Assembly: GCA_039583875.1 (NCBI GenBank)
Contig: CM077153.1
Location: forward strand, 66,596,482 to 66,660,481
Reading direction: 5' to 3'
Length of the DNA stretch: 64,000 nt
DNA from: Platanthera guangdongensis
Lineage: Eukaryota > Streptophyta > Magnoliopsida > Asparagales > Orchidaceae
Part shown: positions 44,317-57,300 of the stretch, one piece after another
Layout of the letters: every line of letters starts with the position of its first letter
How positions within the stretch are numbered: position 1 is the first letter of the stretch
The notes under the pieces: generated by a model
Database searches by the model: none
What the model saw: the letters and a program-made list of their open reading frames with translations, nothing else
Told to the model about the DNA's origin: nothing
Program-made: the position numbers and the translations under genes

Positions 44317-47300
44317 TGAAAGATGAGGGTTGTTACTCACCTATAGGGGAGTGAATACGTGATTTAATAAGTTTAAAAGATTACTTTAGTTATTTTAATT
44401 TGAGCATAATAGGAGCACAATGAAATAACAGATCACAAAGAAAATCACACAACACAACACGCCAAGATTTATAGTGGCTCCCCAAGAATAGGTACATTCA
44501 CAGTCCCTATATACCTATCTAGCAGTGAGCTAGCTTAGGCTAAAACTCCTCCAAAATTTCCTTCTCAGATCCTTAGATCATATATGTAATGCCCTGAAAC
44601 TCAAAAGAGGGACGGACAGCGTTTAAAGCCAAGTTTGGTGTCTGGTAAGCGCCACGCGGCCTGGGACACGGGCGTGTCCAGAGCCATGTCGTTCTCGTGT
44701 TTGACGAACTTGCCGAGTGGTCGACGAAACGCAGTCGGCGAGGCGTTGAGGTAGAGAACACAACCTGAGACACGGGCGTGTTCAGGGCTGTGTCCTGCTC
44801 GGGTTAATAGCCGGGCTGTTTCGGGTGAGGAATATGGCCTAGTTCACAGGCGTGTTCTGGTTGACACGAGCGTGTCAAAATTAACACGGACGTGTCGAGA
44901 ACCTGTGTCCTCTTTGGGATGTTTTTGGTCCTGTGTCGATTGAGGAATATGCCCCGCAATACGAGCGTGTACTAATTGACACGGGCGTGTCAAGTTTAAC
45001 ACGGACGTGTACAAGCCCGTGTCCTGGTCGGGATGCGACGGTTTCGGTGTCGATTGAGGCACACGGCTTTGGACACGGGCCTGTCACAAGCCGTGTTCGG
45101 CCCAGGAAATTGGTTTTAAGTGCGAATCATGGTCGTTCATTTCCTTCTATTGGGATCCATGGGCCCAGGCTGGTCCTTGCTGAGTTAAGGCCGGGAATAG
45201 GGTTTGAAACCCTCAATCCTCTTTGAGTTTTCTCTTTCTAAAAGCTTTAGAGAGAGGGGAGAGCAAGGAAGAAAGAGAAGGAGATATCCGACCGTGGGAG
45301 GAGCTCTGGAGCCCCAAATCGCAAGCCGAGTCCAGATCTATGGAGGCGAGGCCATTACAGTGCTTTTCATCCGTCTAGATCTTCATGGCGCCAAAGAGAA
45401 ACCCAAGGGTAACGATTCTCTTCTTGGAAATGTGAAGTCCTCTTTCTTTCTGCATAGGAAACTCCCTCCCGCGAGTGAGCGGTGAGAGCGAGGTTTTCCT
45501 CCGGGTAGACATGAATAGTCCCCGTTGTTTTGCATGTATAGTCCGGAATCAAAGAACGGACATAGGCATGGTGTGTGAAGCCTACCCGAACAAGTTGGTC
45601 TGGATCGGTGATGTTTCATTGCATGTATGGCCGGAGAAGACTCCGCGCCGATGGTTGTTTTTCGGGTTTTTTACGCGGTAGATTGCAATAGGGAACCTTG
45701 GAGACTAACTCCAAGGTGCACCCAGAAAACTGGGCAGAAGCGTGATTCTGCCATCTTGGTGCCCTGGGAGCCAACATGCATATAACTGGGTTATGTAAAA
45801 TTTGTGTGGTAGATTTGGGACTCGGGGAAGCTTGACCCGTGCATATGGCTTAAATTAACGTTGCGGTGTGAGCAACGGGTTAGGTGGAACTGTACCTGCT
45901 CTATGTCGTTCGGTTAAACAGACCTAAGGTACGTGGTACTTGTCAATGGCATAGATGGAGGGTCTTAGGCTTAGGCCGGAAATACTATAATGCTCACGAG
46001 ATTTGTCGTCCAAGGGGCGGTGGTGAGACCGCGGATTTGACCGAGTTCACCGAGAATTTGACCTGAGAGCACGGGGTGTGTGGTCGTGCGTGCCTACGCC
46101 TGTGATGAAGTATATTTTCACTATAGTGTTTGGCTATGCTAATAAAGTGCAGGGAAGGAGCATCGTCGCCCCGAGATAAGGGGTGGGATCGTTATAATTT
46201 GGTCAGCTTTAGCTGACCGTTGCTTTTGTTTGCCACCACTGCGGTGGATTGTTGATTGCAGGTGCTGCGGAGCCTAGTGGCAAATAGCGAGCGAAAGCCC
46301 TTGTTGCTGAGTCGGCCCTCGAAGGCCTATGCTAATATTTACTTGTTATACTCATGTGTGACCGGCCTGTGTGTCGATGTTTGGAAGACACTATTTGTTT
46401 AAAGTAAACTCTTGTAAGGACATAAGGCCAAGTACTTTGTGTATTTGTACGCTCATTCTTTTTTGGGTTATTTTTAGTGGACATTCATGTTGTGCCTGAG
46501 TTCTTTCTTTGTAACATTTAAAATGCTTCCGCTAGAATGTGCTCTGTGTAGGACGTTAGTTATTGGAAGGATGGTTTCATTTCGTAACCCTTCGGTCTGT
46601 TTGTGATACATGGCATCGGGTCCCGGCCGGACCTACTGCTATATGCTATGTGACGGATAGGGGTGTTACAATATAAACTTAGGAATCAAGATTCCCTACC
46701 TTAGACCATTACAAAGATCCTACACCTCAGGCTCCAAGTCCTACACCTCAGATCTGCAACCAAATCATAAAACTCAAACTTTCCTCAAGTCTTACAAACT
46801 CAGGCTTTACACAAGCCCTACACACTCAGGCTTATCACAAGCCTTAGAAACTCAGGCTTTCAAGTCCTACACCTCAATCTATAAAGACATAGATCTATAC
46901 GCAGATTCACAAAGAATCCTACAAAAATAGATTACAGTTTTGGACTCAACACTCAAAAGCTCAAGTCTTCAGGTAGAAGCACAAGACTAGCTTCTGCTTC
47001 CTTGTCTTGATCAACACTTGAAATATTTTCTTGGAACGCCTTGCTTGATCAAGAGAATTTGTTTCACATAACTTAAAAGAATAGCAGTAGAGCTCTCGGT
47101 GAATTTAGAATGCTTGTGTAAATTTCAAAAACTTTAAAAACCTTGTTCTGAAATCTTTTAAGTCCTTCGTTTATACTTGTCTTGGCTGACCGAGTGAATG
47201 AAAGTTCAATTTAAATTCTCTAACGGCTAGCACCATCTTCCTATGACAAATACTTGATTAGGAAACCCCGAACAGCTATATTAAATCTACATAAGGAATT

Positions 47301-48046
47301 TTCAGTCTTGAAAATATTATGGTTGGATTCCTTCATTTGACTAGTAAGCACTTTAGAAAAATATGCACAAATATTACTAATCAGGTAGCGCGGCTCGCTA
47401 GTAGTAGCGCACGGTGATAGCCGTTGAGCTTGGTCTCGTCGATTTGATCTTCTAGTTGACATGCAACATCTAGTCGACACAGGCTTCTCCAGTCGATCCT
47501 TCTTTTTATTCTACAAGGCGAGCGCTAGGTGGTAGGGCCAGCACCAGCGGTAGCTCTCATATCCAGTTGGCATGCATTGTCTTGTCGATGTATGTTGTCT
47601 AGTCGATATGCTCCTTCAAGTCAACACAAGCTGTCTAGCCGATATTGCTAGCGCCAATGGTATCGCTAACGCCCAGTAGTAGCGTCTATTTGATATGATC
47701 CTTCTGGTGGACAATCCAATCATCCAGTCGACATGAGCATTCTGGTCAATATTACTAGTGTCGACGGTATCTCTAATGCCTGGCAGTAGCACCTTCTAGT
47801 TAATATTGTCCAGTCACCATAGGCAGTCTAGCAGATATTTGCCTTAGGCTAAGAAATTCTAGCTGACATGTAAAAATGGAGCTAGCGCCCGGCGGTATCT
47901 CTAGCGCTGGTGGTAACTCACCGAGATTAGAGTTCTACGACTAAACACCTGTAAACCTGCACAATATACCCAAAATATGTATGATCAAATACAGCTTGGG
48001 ATTTATTATTATCAAACCTGAGATATGCCGAACACATGTTCTAACA
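44317..48046 (-). repeat. LTR E: minus-strand Sirevirus-type LTR split by a solo LTR
   Basis: The left part (44317-44584) is, on the minus strand, like the LTR 3' end of elements A and C: a CGTATTCACTCCCCTATAGG block. The right part (46671-48046) has repeated AGTCCTACACCTCAG and CTCAGGCTT words (the GAGGTGTAGGACT words of C in reverse), then repeated TAGTCGA and GCTAGCGCC words. Its minus-strand start is probably TGTTAGAAC, ending at 48046. No primer site or purine tract adjoins either end, so it is a solo or truncated LTR. No matching target duplication was found; the borders may be off by some tens of bases. Confidence 0.6.
44585..46670 (+). repeat. Solo LTR of a Tekay-like gypsy family, with perfect target duplication
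   Basis: It runs from TGTAATGCCC to GGGGTGTTACA and is flanked by ATATA on both sides (44580-44584 and 46671-46675). It has no internal region. A cluster of CACGGGCGTGTC and similar palindromes lies at 44655-45095. A CT/GA-rich leader-like stretch follows at 45230-45300. Solo LTRs arise by recombination between the two LTRs of one element. Confidence 0.9.
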
Positions 48047-48049
48047 AAA

Positions 48050-48690
48050 ATAACATTAGTGTTCCAGTCAAAAATCATATTAGATTTTTTTAATTATGTC
48101 TGCAGAAAAAGTAAATTCATGAGCCAAAAAAGTAACACAAAAAACCAACAGTGGGCTTGCTTGCAACAACATATTAAAAAGATGAGCCAGTCTTGGCTCC
48201 TCTTCCCACTCAGGGAGGGATGTATTCATCGACCATTTATCGATTGGATGTAGCACTCCAGCGCTGCCCTAGGATTTCTTCTGACCCAGAACTGCTTCCC
48301 TCCCAATGGGAACTTGATAACCTGGTGATAGGTGGATGTGATGGCCTAGAAGTCATCAAGGACAAGCCTCCCGAAAATTAAATTTTAGCTACTTGGTGCA
48401 TTAATCACCTGAAAGGATTCCTGTCGTGCTATTCCACGCAAGAATACATTGAGATCCACCCCTCTTTCTACCACCTTTCTTTTCCCTGCGAAACCATGGA
48501 GTGGTCTGTCACAGGCTCTCGGGGGCTTATCCGTCTTCATGGCATCAAAGGCGAGCTGAATAGGACATTGATGGAGCCACCCATATTAATGAGGATCTGG
48601 GATACGGTGAAGTCGCCCAGAATCACCTTGATTACCACTACATCATGAAATAGATTGGTCGTTCGAGAAAGATCTTCCACTTTGAACGTA
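48050..48690 (-). pseudogene. Element F protease relic (Tat-like gypsy)
   Basis: On the minus strand, from about 48680 down, blocks read HDVVVIKVILGDFTVSQIL and LINMGGSINVLF, then VINAPSS, LIFGRLVLDDF and ITSTYHQVIKFPLG. These match the Tat protease order: LIDTGSS-like active site, AYNVILGRP-like block, ASTYHLKMKFPT-like end. The active-site Asp is Asn and the motif TGS has become MGG, so it is inactive. There is no RT or integrase to the left; the relic ends near 48240 and 48050-48240 holds nothing recognisable. Confidence 0.7.
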
Positions 48691-50250
48691 ATTGCTCCTC
48701 GGAGAGGCGAGGCCAGTGACGCTGAGAAGACCTCTCTCTCGGAGGTGCTTCAAACTCCCTTTCCTCGAGGACTCTATACATGCTCCTCCTTCGATGGAAT
48801 GGATCTATCCAAGTGGGCCAATACTCTTGATCTCCACACAGTCATCTTCCTTGATACTTTGGCCAACATTGTTATCCTGCTCAATGTTGTTACACCTCTG
48901 GGTGCTTGGCCCTATGTTTATTTTCTCTTCTCCTTTCAAAGTGGGGGCTCCCCCAGTGCTGCCTGTGATCATATGCTTAAGTTTTTTTTCCTTTAATAGC
49001 ATTTCCACCACATCATTGAGGACTTGGCAATTTTTTGTGTCGTGGCCAATGTCATAATGAAACTTGCAGTAAAGATTCAGATTCTTGTTCCTATACCCAA
49101 CCTATTTCATAGGCCTAGGAGGCTTGAAGTCCAACTGTCTCTGGAGGATCTCGACAACTTCATCTATGGGGTTGCCAATGTATGTGTATTCTCCTTTTCC
49201 ATTCCCCCATTGGTAGGGGGAGGCATCACTAGAAACGTGTGTGTGTGGGGGGGGGGGGGGGGGGGTTGTCTTATTACAGTTGTTGAAGAAACATTGGCCT
49301 CATTTTATGGAAGTGTTGAGGACAGTGGACGTCTCTTTGATGAAAATTCCTATCCCACAGATTCGAGGGTCGAAAACCTTGGCAGCAGTTGTTGTTTTGT
49401 TACAAGATGGCAGTGGGCGGGTAGAGGAGTTTTGGGAACGCTTTGCTCCCACGTCAGCGAGGTTGGCCGCAAACTCTTCATTGTTGAACTTTCCTTTGAT
49501 AAAAAGATTGCCTGCTCTATGAGCTTGTTGTAGGTCCTTGGCTTTCTCTAGGTGATAGAAAATTTGAAGAGTCCATGTCTCAGTCTGTTGGTGAAGGAAA
49601 CCCGATAAACCTGTGGATCCATGTCAGGGACCTCCATGATCAATCCCCGGAAGCGATCTACATATTGCTCCAAGGTCTCCCTTGGGCCATGCCGGATTAG
49701 AAAATTCTTTTTTAATTCTTTGAAAGAACTTATTGAGTTGGGCAAGAGGAAGTAGAACAACTCTTTATCCTTCCCGTTGAACGGGGTGAACAGTAGCTTT
49801 AAGTAAAGTCCCTCTGAAAGAGGCTACAGAGATATGGTTGCATCAAATGCCTGCATATGATAGGTGGAATCCTCCTTTCCCGAGAAGTGGGGGAGTCACG
49901 GCTCTCTAAACCCGTGAGGAGCGGTTTCCTCCGCGATGACGGTGGTGAATGGCAAATATCTCTCTCTTCCCTCGTCGCACTCTAGCCCCTCAAAATCTAG
50001 AGTTTTGTTGTGGTATGCGGGGACATTCTCCTAGAAAAATTGTTGGAGGGCACGTGCTTGCTTGTCGTGCGGTTGTTGTAGTGGTGAATTTGGCGGTGGT
50101 GGGGGCAACACGTCGGGAGTTGTGGGTTCCCTGGCTAGCTTAGCGGTTTTAGCGCGCTGCCCTTGGCCCATTAGCTGAATGACATGGGAGAGCAACTGAT
50201 TGGACTCGTCGTAGGTCATGCGGTTGTGGATTCTGTCCAGCTTTCCCGCC
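48691..50250 (-). pseudogene. Element F gag relic (Tat-like gypsy)
   Basis: The clearest part (49548-49760) reads LPNSISSFKELKKNFLIRHG, ETLEQYVDRFRGLIMEVPDM. This is the SFxELxxxFLxxF and ESLxxYxxRFxxE core of Tat/Athila gag. The N-terminal side (50031-50219) has VIQLMGQGQRAKTAKLAR and a Pro-rich stretch. The region 48700-49540 between the core and protease has many stops. A G run at 49247-49265 lies there. Plus-strand open frames in this region are shadows. Confidence 0.65.
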
Positions 50251-50799
50251 GGCCATTAGGGGAGTTTGCAGTTCACAAGAATCTAAAAGTTGCATGTTTG
50301 AACTGTTGGAGCAAAATTTGTCACCCAACTTTCTACACTCAATGATCGACTGAGGGAGTTCGACAAAGAGATTGAAGACTGCAATCAAGCAATTACAAAC
50401 CCATGGAAGCTCAGTGAACAAAAAATAGAACACAAAAAGGAGGGGTTCGCTGACAGTGGTGGACACCAGATTTATCTGCCACGACAAATACCACTTGCGG
50501 TGGGCATGTTATTGCTCCAGAAAGGCATTACGGGCTATTACAAGGTGTTCGAAAAGAAGAGGCAACCGAGAGACGAACTTAGCAACCACACATATAACAT
50601 GGTATATTCTAGCCCTAGTCCTCTGTTCCATTCGAGCACCCCTAACCCCCTATTTATACTTGAGGGTAGGCTACCTAAATGGTTGGGCGCATTTAATGCA
50701 ACCCTTAATGAGCAACAACCTGAGGTATACAAGGAGTCGGGTTGCAAGATGTGAGAGAAGAGACCTCACGGTAATTGCGCGTGTTGTTGTTGAAGAGGA
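50251..50799 (-). repeat. Probable partial 5' LTR and leader of element F
   Basis: On the minus strand there is a TATA-like CTCAAGTATAAATAGGGGG (about 50652-50670) with a downstream stretch of mixed sequence to 50450, as in an LTR promoter. The right edge ends at the start of the tandem duplication (50800). I found no clear primer site. The LTR interpretation rests on position and the TATA box. Confidence 0.4.
50660..50668 (-). promoter_or_regulatory. TATA-like box on the minus strand
   Basis: The plus strand reads CCCTATTTATACTTG, that is TATAAATAGG on the minus strand, the best core promoter match near element F. Confidence 0.45.
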
Positions 50800-51540
50800 G
50801 AAGGATTCGAGCAGGCACTGGCAAGTACCCGTCGTGAATTCTCTGTCGAACAATCGAAGAAGCCTCTGGGAGAGCGTGCAATCCCTGCTGAGCATTATTG
50901 TGTGCGCTTTTGCTGGAGAGAACATGTGGATTCTCGGAGAGCCCATGTAAAATCCTCTGAGTGTCCACTTTAATCCTTTTTGACTAATGTCGATGGATGT
51001 TTGCTGCGGTCGCAGGATTTTGTTTAACATATAGGGCTTATTCCTTACCATAAAATTGCTACTTTTACTTTTATCATGACGATGTAGGCCTTGTGTCATT
51101 TATGTTTCATGTGGAATGCTCTGAGTTCTTGTGATTTCACATGATTACGTTTCTGCAATCTAAATGTGGTGGTTTGTGATGGCGTTGTCTAGCAGGGTAA
51201 AAGTTGTGTTGTACGAGTTGTCTGAGTGTTCTCACTACTGTATGGTGGTTATTCTAGGCATATGACTACCATCAGTCATGTCTAATTTCCAAGAAGGGAG
51301 TCTTAGATGTTCTCGGGCACAATATGTTGAGTGGTGTATTATAGAGAGCGGCACATTGTAGAGAGTGTCACATTTGGCTTTCCTTGTTTGAAATGGGTCA
51401 CAACATAGAAAGGCTCGCATCATCCCGCCATCATTCGACCTCCGCAAATTATGGAGTATGCCTATTTTTATAGATTTCAGTGTGGGCGTTTAGGGAATTT
51501 CTCCTTTCAAACTATTTGATGGATGATAACAATGCATGAT

Positions 51541-51799
51541 AATGGATCCCTCATATTGCAAACTTTGATGGTCAGAAAACTTTCCCACCTCCCCCTGAGC
51601 AAATACAAGCATCCTTGTCGAGTTTGCTTGAGCGAGGGATGACACCTCCATGGAAAAAAATGTTCTCGGAACTTGTTAGATATTTCAGGGAAGCTTTGTC
51701 TTGTCTCCACGAGTTCATTACTGATGACAGTTTATTAATCGAAGCTCCAAAACTCCAGCAATCAATAGCGAAAGATTTGTTTTGGTGGAATGATGTTAC
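51541..51799 (+). pseudogene. Unidentified open frame next to the solo LTR, copy 1
   Basis: After an intron-like AG (GATGGTCAG at about 51567-51575) an open frame runs KTFPPPPEQIQASLSSLLER, GMTPPWKKMFSELVRYF and LHEFITDDSLLIEAPKLQQS. It ends FWWNDV just before the LTR. Balanced amino-acid use and no stops over 75 codons suggest a real exon. I do not recognise the family. In copy 2 (55105-55363) the same frame is kept with only a few changes (for example Ile to Thr). It is cut by the solo LTR in both copies, so it is a broken host gene fragment or an unknown TE gene. Confidence 0.45.
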
Positions 51800-54148
51800 T
51801 GTAACGACTCCATCCGTTCATATAGCATATAATAGAAGGTCCGGCCGGGGCCCCACACCATATGCCACAAAACAGCCGGCGAAGTCACGGGTTGATATCA
51901 GAGTTGCGCATCCTAACTCATAGCATTCTAGCGGAAGCTTTTAATATAAATACTGAACTCCAAACATGAATGTCCACTGATATAAACACCCACATTTATA
52001 TAGGAATGTACACCAAATACAGTATCGTTTGGACTTATGGTCTTACAGTTACTCTTTACAAGTCTGGATTTCAAACATCGGCGCGCAGGCCGGGCACACG
52101 TGAACAAAACATCACAATTTCAGCTTAGCCTTCACGGGCTAGCAGCAGCAGCAGTAGAGACTTTAGCCTTTATATGTCCCGCTCAGCTCTCCAGCACCTG
52201 CACAAGGACAGCCCACCCAACGGTGGCAAACAAGACAACGGTCATCATTCAGCAAACCAATTTATAACGACCTTACCCTTTTTCCCGGGGCAGTGGTATT
52301 CCTTCCCTGCAGGCATAACAATTTATAGACAGATATATAAATATCACACATTGTGCTCTCACGCACAAACAATCTATCACAACTGTCAGCCACGCGGCCC
52401 GACGATCCGTGCACTCAGGGCACATTCTTGGTGTACCGGCGAACCAGGGTCCCACCACCATTTCAGGGCCGAAACCCAACGGTAAAATTGAGCATTTAGT
52501 CTTAGTGGCGCGCAGGCCTAAGACTCTCATTATGCGCTCCAACAGACCGCACTTTCAGGTCTTCAAGTCGTACGGACATAACGCAGGTACGGATCAGCCA
52601 CCCCCCGTTGCTCAAGTCGTCTTGCCATCATCGAATACCAACGTACTCGCGGCTAAGTATAAGGCGCGGGTTGGTTTCACCTTGCCTGTTTGGCATGAAG
52701 CCTTTTTAAGAACTCTCCAAGCTCACACATAGCCATACCGTCCTCGAGGGACTAGCTTCACATTCATAGGTTAGCTAGGAGCCACGCCCAGCGTTAGCGA
52801 CAGAACTCACTTTTTGTCCCTAGCTCTAACCTTAGCATTCATAACATACAGCACAAGCATTTAGTGGGTGTTTTCCTGGGCTTCCACTCCAGTACTTCCT
52901 GCTACTATCCTTCATAGGCACACCACATTGAAATCGCAAAAATCACAAGGGTCTTTTCCTGGACTACCACTACAGTACTTCCTGTTACTGCCCTTCACAG
53001 GTCCAACTCATCGATTCCACAAACTATACGTTTAACCGCGGAGTCTTCTCCGGTGTGCGAATGCAACATCACCAATCCAGACCAACCTGTCCAGATGGGC
53101 TTCACACAGCATGCCTATTCCGTACTCCATTTCCGGATCTATATGCAAAACTATTGGGGATTCCAAGAATCAACCCAAGGGAAATCCCTTCACAGTCCAC
53201 CCTCTGGTGGAGGAGAAATCCATGCACATGTCAAAAGGAAGGACTTCACATGTCCAAGAAGGAAGATCGTTACCCTTGACGACCTCTTTGGAGGCATGGA
53301 ATTCTAGCCTGCTGGAAAGCACCGCAGCGGCCTTGCCTCCACAACGCTGGCCTCGAATCTCAAATCGGAACTCTGCAGCTCCACCGGTGACCGGCTCCCC
53401 TCTCCTCCTCGTTGCTCTCTCTTCTCTCTAGCTTCTTAGAAAGAGAATAACCCAAGGCAAAACGAGAATTCTCTTCTCATCCTCGACCTTAAAGTAGCAG
53501 GGAGGAGCCTGAGCCATCAGATCTCAGATAAAGGAAATGGATGGCCACGATTCGTCAACAAAAGTCTAATTTTTGGCTGACACGGCCTGTGACACGCCCG
53601 TGTCACAGGCTGTGTACCTAAAGAGGCACACAACCGACTCATCCAGAAGAGTACACGGCCATGTGACACGCCCGTGTCACAGGCCGTGTGACCGGACACG
53701 CCTTCAGACACGCCCGTGTCTGCGGCCGTGTATCTCAAGTGGTACACAACCATCTTAACCCGAGTAAGACACAGCCATGTGACACGCCCGTGTCACAGGC
53801 CGTGTTCCCTGAGACACACCCGTGTCCTGCCCTTGCTCACCAGGCCTCACTGCCCAAGCCAAATCCAGAAAAGGACACGGCCATGTGACATGCCCGTGTC
53901 ACATGTCGTGCGCCATTACACGGCTGCAGACACGCCTCCAGCGCGCAGTTCGTCTAGCGAAGTTCGTCACACGACCTCTGACACGCTTGTGTCACAGGGC
54001 GTGTTCCCTCTCAAGAACTCGTCGAGCGCAATTCGTCCCACACTCGACAGGCTGCTCAGCCATACAGAGCAGGACACGCCCTGGGACACTCCCGTGTCCC
54101 AGGCCGTGTCGCCCAACTTGAACCCAACTTGAGATTTGGGGTGTTACA
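51800..54148 (-). repeat. Solo Tekay-like LTR in duplication copy 1
   Basis: The plus strand begins TGTAACGACTCC and ends GGGGTGTTACA (2349 bp). Flanks are GTTAC (51795-51799) and CTTAC (54149-54153), four of five bases alike. Motif order equals that of the element D LTR, in the same minus orientation. Palindromes such as GACACGCCCGTGTCACAGG recur at 53578-54112. Confidence 0.88.
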
Positions 54149-54363
54149 CTTACTTCCAAAGATCTACCAAAATATTTGATTTAATAACTTATCTTGTACG
54201 ATTTTTCAAGAAAAATCCAAAGCTTCTTTCATATTGAAGTTTCATCAAGTGGTTTTTCTGAAAAAATCCCATTCAATGAAAGATTTGAGATTGGAGGAAG
54301 GTAGGCAAGGGGGGATGTCATGGCCTCGTGCTTGCCCCCCTAGGCCGCTCGGTGTTTGGCAGC

Positions 54364-57300
54364 GAAGGATTCGAGCAGGCACTGGCAAGAACCCGTCGTG
54401 AATTCTTTGTCGAACAATCGAAGAAGCCTCTGGGAGAGCGTGCAATCCCTGCTGAGCATTATTGTGTGCGCTTTTGCTGGAGAGAACATGCGGATTCTCG
54501 GAGAGCCCATGTGAAATCCTCTGAGTGTCCACTTTAATCCTTTTTGACTGATGTCGATGGATGTTTGCTGCGGTCGCAGGATTTTGTTTAACATATAGGG
54601 CTTATTCCTTAGCACAAAATTGCTACTTTTACTTTTATCATGACGATGTAGGCCTTGTCTCATTTATGTTTCATGTGGAATGCTCTGAGTTCTTGTGATT
54701 TCACATGATTACGTTTCTGCAATCTAAATGTGGTGGTTTGTGATGGTGTTGTCTAGCAGGGTAAAAGTTGTGTTGTACGAGTTGTCTGAGTGTTCTCTCT
54801 ACTGTATGGTGGTTATTCTAGGCATATGACTACCATCAGTCATGTCTAATTTCCAAGAAGGGAGTCTTAGATGTTCTCGGGCACAATATGTTGAGTGGTG
54901 TATTATAGAGAGCGACACATTGTAGAGAGTGTAACATTTGGCTTTCCTTGTTTGAAATGGGTCACAACATAGAAAGGCTCGCATCATCCCGTCATCATTC
55001 GACCTCCGCAAATTATGGAGTACGCCTATTTTTATAGATTTCGGTGTGGGCGTTTAGGGAATTTCGCCTTTAAAACTATTTGATGGATGATAACAATGCA
55101 TGATAATGGATCCCTCATATTGCAAACTTTGATGGTCAGAAAACTTTCCCACCTCCCCCTGAGCAAATACAAGCATCCTTGTCGAGTTTGCTTGAGCGAG
55201 GGATGACACCTCCATGGAAAAAAATGTTCTCGGAACTTGTTAGATATTTCAGGGAAGCTTTATCTTGTCTCCACGAGTTCACTACTGATGACAGTTTATT
55301 AATCGAAGCTCCAAAACTCCAGCAATCAATAGCGAAAGATTTGTTTTGGTGGAATGATGTTACTGTAACGACTCCATCCGTTCATATAGCATATAATAGA
55401 ATGTCCGGCCGGAGCCCCACACCATATGCCACAAAACAGGCGGCGAAATCACGGGTTGATATCAGAGTTGCGCATCCTAACTCATAGCATTCTAGCGGAA
55501 GCTTTTAATATAAATACTGAACTCCAACCATGAATGTCCACTAATATAAACACCCACATTTATATAGGAATGTACACCAAATACAGTATCGTTTGGCCTT
55601 ATGGCCTTACAGTTACTCTTTACAAGTCTGGATTTCAAACATCGGCGCGCAGGCCGGGCACACGTGAACAAAACATCACAATTTCAGCTTAGCCTTCACG
55701 GGCTAGCAGCAGCAGTAGAGACTTTAGCCATTATATGTCCCGCTCGGCTCTTCAGCACCTGCACAAGGACAGCCCACCCAACAGTGGCAAACAAGGCAAC
55801 GGTCATCATTCAGCTAACCAATTTATAATGACCTTACCCCTTTTCCCGGGGCAGTGGTATTCCTTTCCTGCAGGCATAGAAATTTATAGACAGATATATA
55901 AATATCACACATTGTGCTCTCACGCACAAACAATTTATCACAACCGTCAGCCACGCGGCCCGACGATCAATGCACTCTGGGCACATTCTTGGTGTACCGG
56001 CGAACCAGGGTCCCACCACCGTTTCAGGGCCGAAACCCAACGGTAAAATTGAGCATTTAGTCTTAGTGGCGCGCAGGCCTAAGACTCTAATTATGCGCTC
56101 CAACAGACCGCACTTTCAGGTCTTCAAGTCAGACGGACATAACGCAGGTACGGATCAGCCACCCCCCGTTGCTCAAGTCGCTTTGCCATCATCGAATACC
56201 AACGTACTCGCGGCTAAGTATAAGGCGCGGGTTGGTTTCACCTTGCCTGTTTGGCATGAAGCCTTTTTAAGAACTCTCCAAGCTCACACATAATTATACC
56301 GTCCCCGAGGGATTGGCTTCACATTCATAGGTTAGCTAGGAGCCACGCCCAGCATTAGCGACAGAACTCACTTTCTGTCCCTAGCTCTAACCTTAGCATT
56401 CATAACATACAGCACAAGCATTTAGTGGGTGTTTTTCTGGTCTTCCACTCCAGTACTTCCTGCTACTATCCTTCACAGGCACACCACATTGAAATCGCAA
56501 ACATGACAAGGGTCTTTTCCTGGACTACCACTACAGTACTTCCTGTTACTGCCCTTCACAGGTCCAACCCATCGATTCCACAAACTATACGTTTAACCGC
56601 AGAGTCTTCTCCGATGTGCGAATGCAACATCACCAATCCAGACCAACCTGTCCAGATGGGCTTCACACAGCATGTCTATTTCGTACTCCATTTCCGGATC
56701 TATATGCAAAACTATTGGGGATTCCAAGAATCAACCCAAGGGAAATCCCTTCACAGTCCACCCTCTGGTGGAGGGGAAATCCATGCACATGCCAAAAGGA
56801 AGAACTTCACATGTCCAAGAAGGAAGATCGTTACCCGTGACGACCTCTTTGGAGGCATGGAATTCTAGCCGGCTGGAAAGCACCGTAGCGGCCTTGCCTC
56901 CACAACGCTGGCCTTGGATCTCAAATCGGAACTCTACAGCTCCACCGGTGACCGGCTCCCCTCTCCTCCTCCTTGCTCTCTCTTCTCTCTAGCTTCTTAG
57001 AAAGAGAATAACCCAAGGCAAAACGAGAATTCTCTTCTCATCCTCGGCCTTAAAGTAGCGGGGAGGAGCCTGAGCCATCAGATCTCAGATAAAGGAAATG
57101 GACGGCCACGATTCGTCCACAAAAGTCTAATTTTTGGCTGACACGGCCTGTGACACGCCCGTGTCACAGGCCGTGTACCTAAAGCGGCACACAACCGACT
57201 CATCCAGAAGAGTACACAGCCATGTGACACGCCCGTGTCACAGGCCGTGTGACCGGACACGCCTTCAGACATGCCCGTGTCTGCGGCCGTGTATCTCAAG

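Larger units (their letters stand above)
50800..54310. repeat. Tandem duplication, copy 1 (3.5 kb)
   Basis: From GAAGGATTCGAGCAGG to GGAGGAAGGTAGGCAAGG it is collinear with 54364-57871, with scattered substitutions. It contains 1 kb of non-LTR sequence, a 2349-bp solo LTR and 160 bases beyond it. The two copies are separated by 53 bases (54311-54363) that have no counterpart inside the unit. Confidence 0.92.

Noticed and set aside
48655..49533. Plus-strand open frames of 90-170 codons
   Set aside because: They lie antisense to the Tat-like gag-protease relic, which shows real domain motifs on the minus strand.
53055..53431. Open frames of about 80-106 codons kept in both duplication copies (also 56616-56992)
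   Set aside because: They are within the solo LTRs, overlap in several frames, and lack any motif; conservation is explained by the recent duplication.
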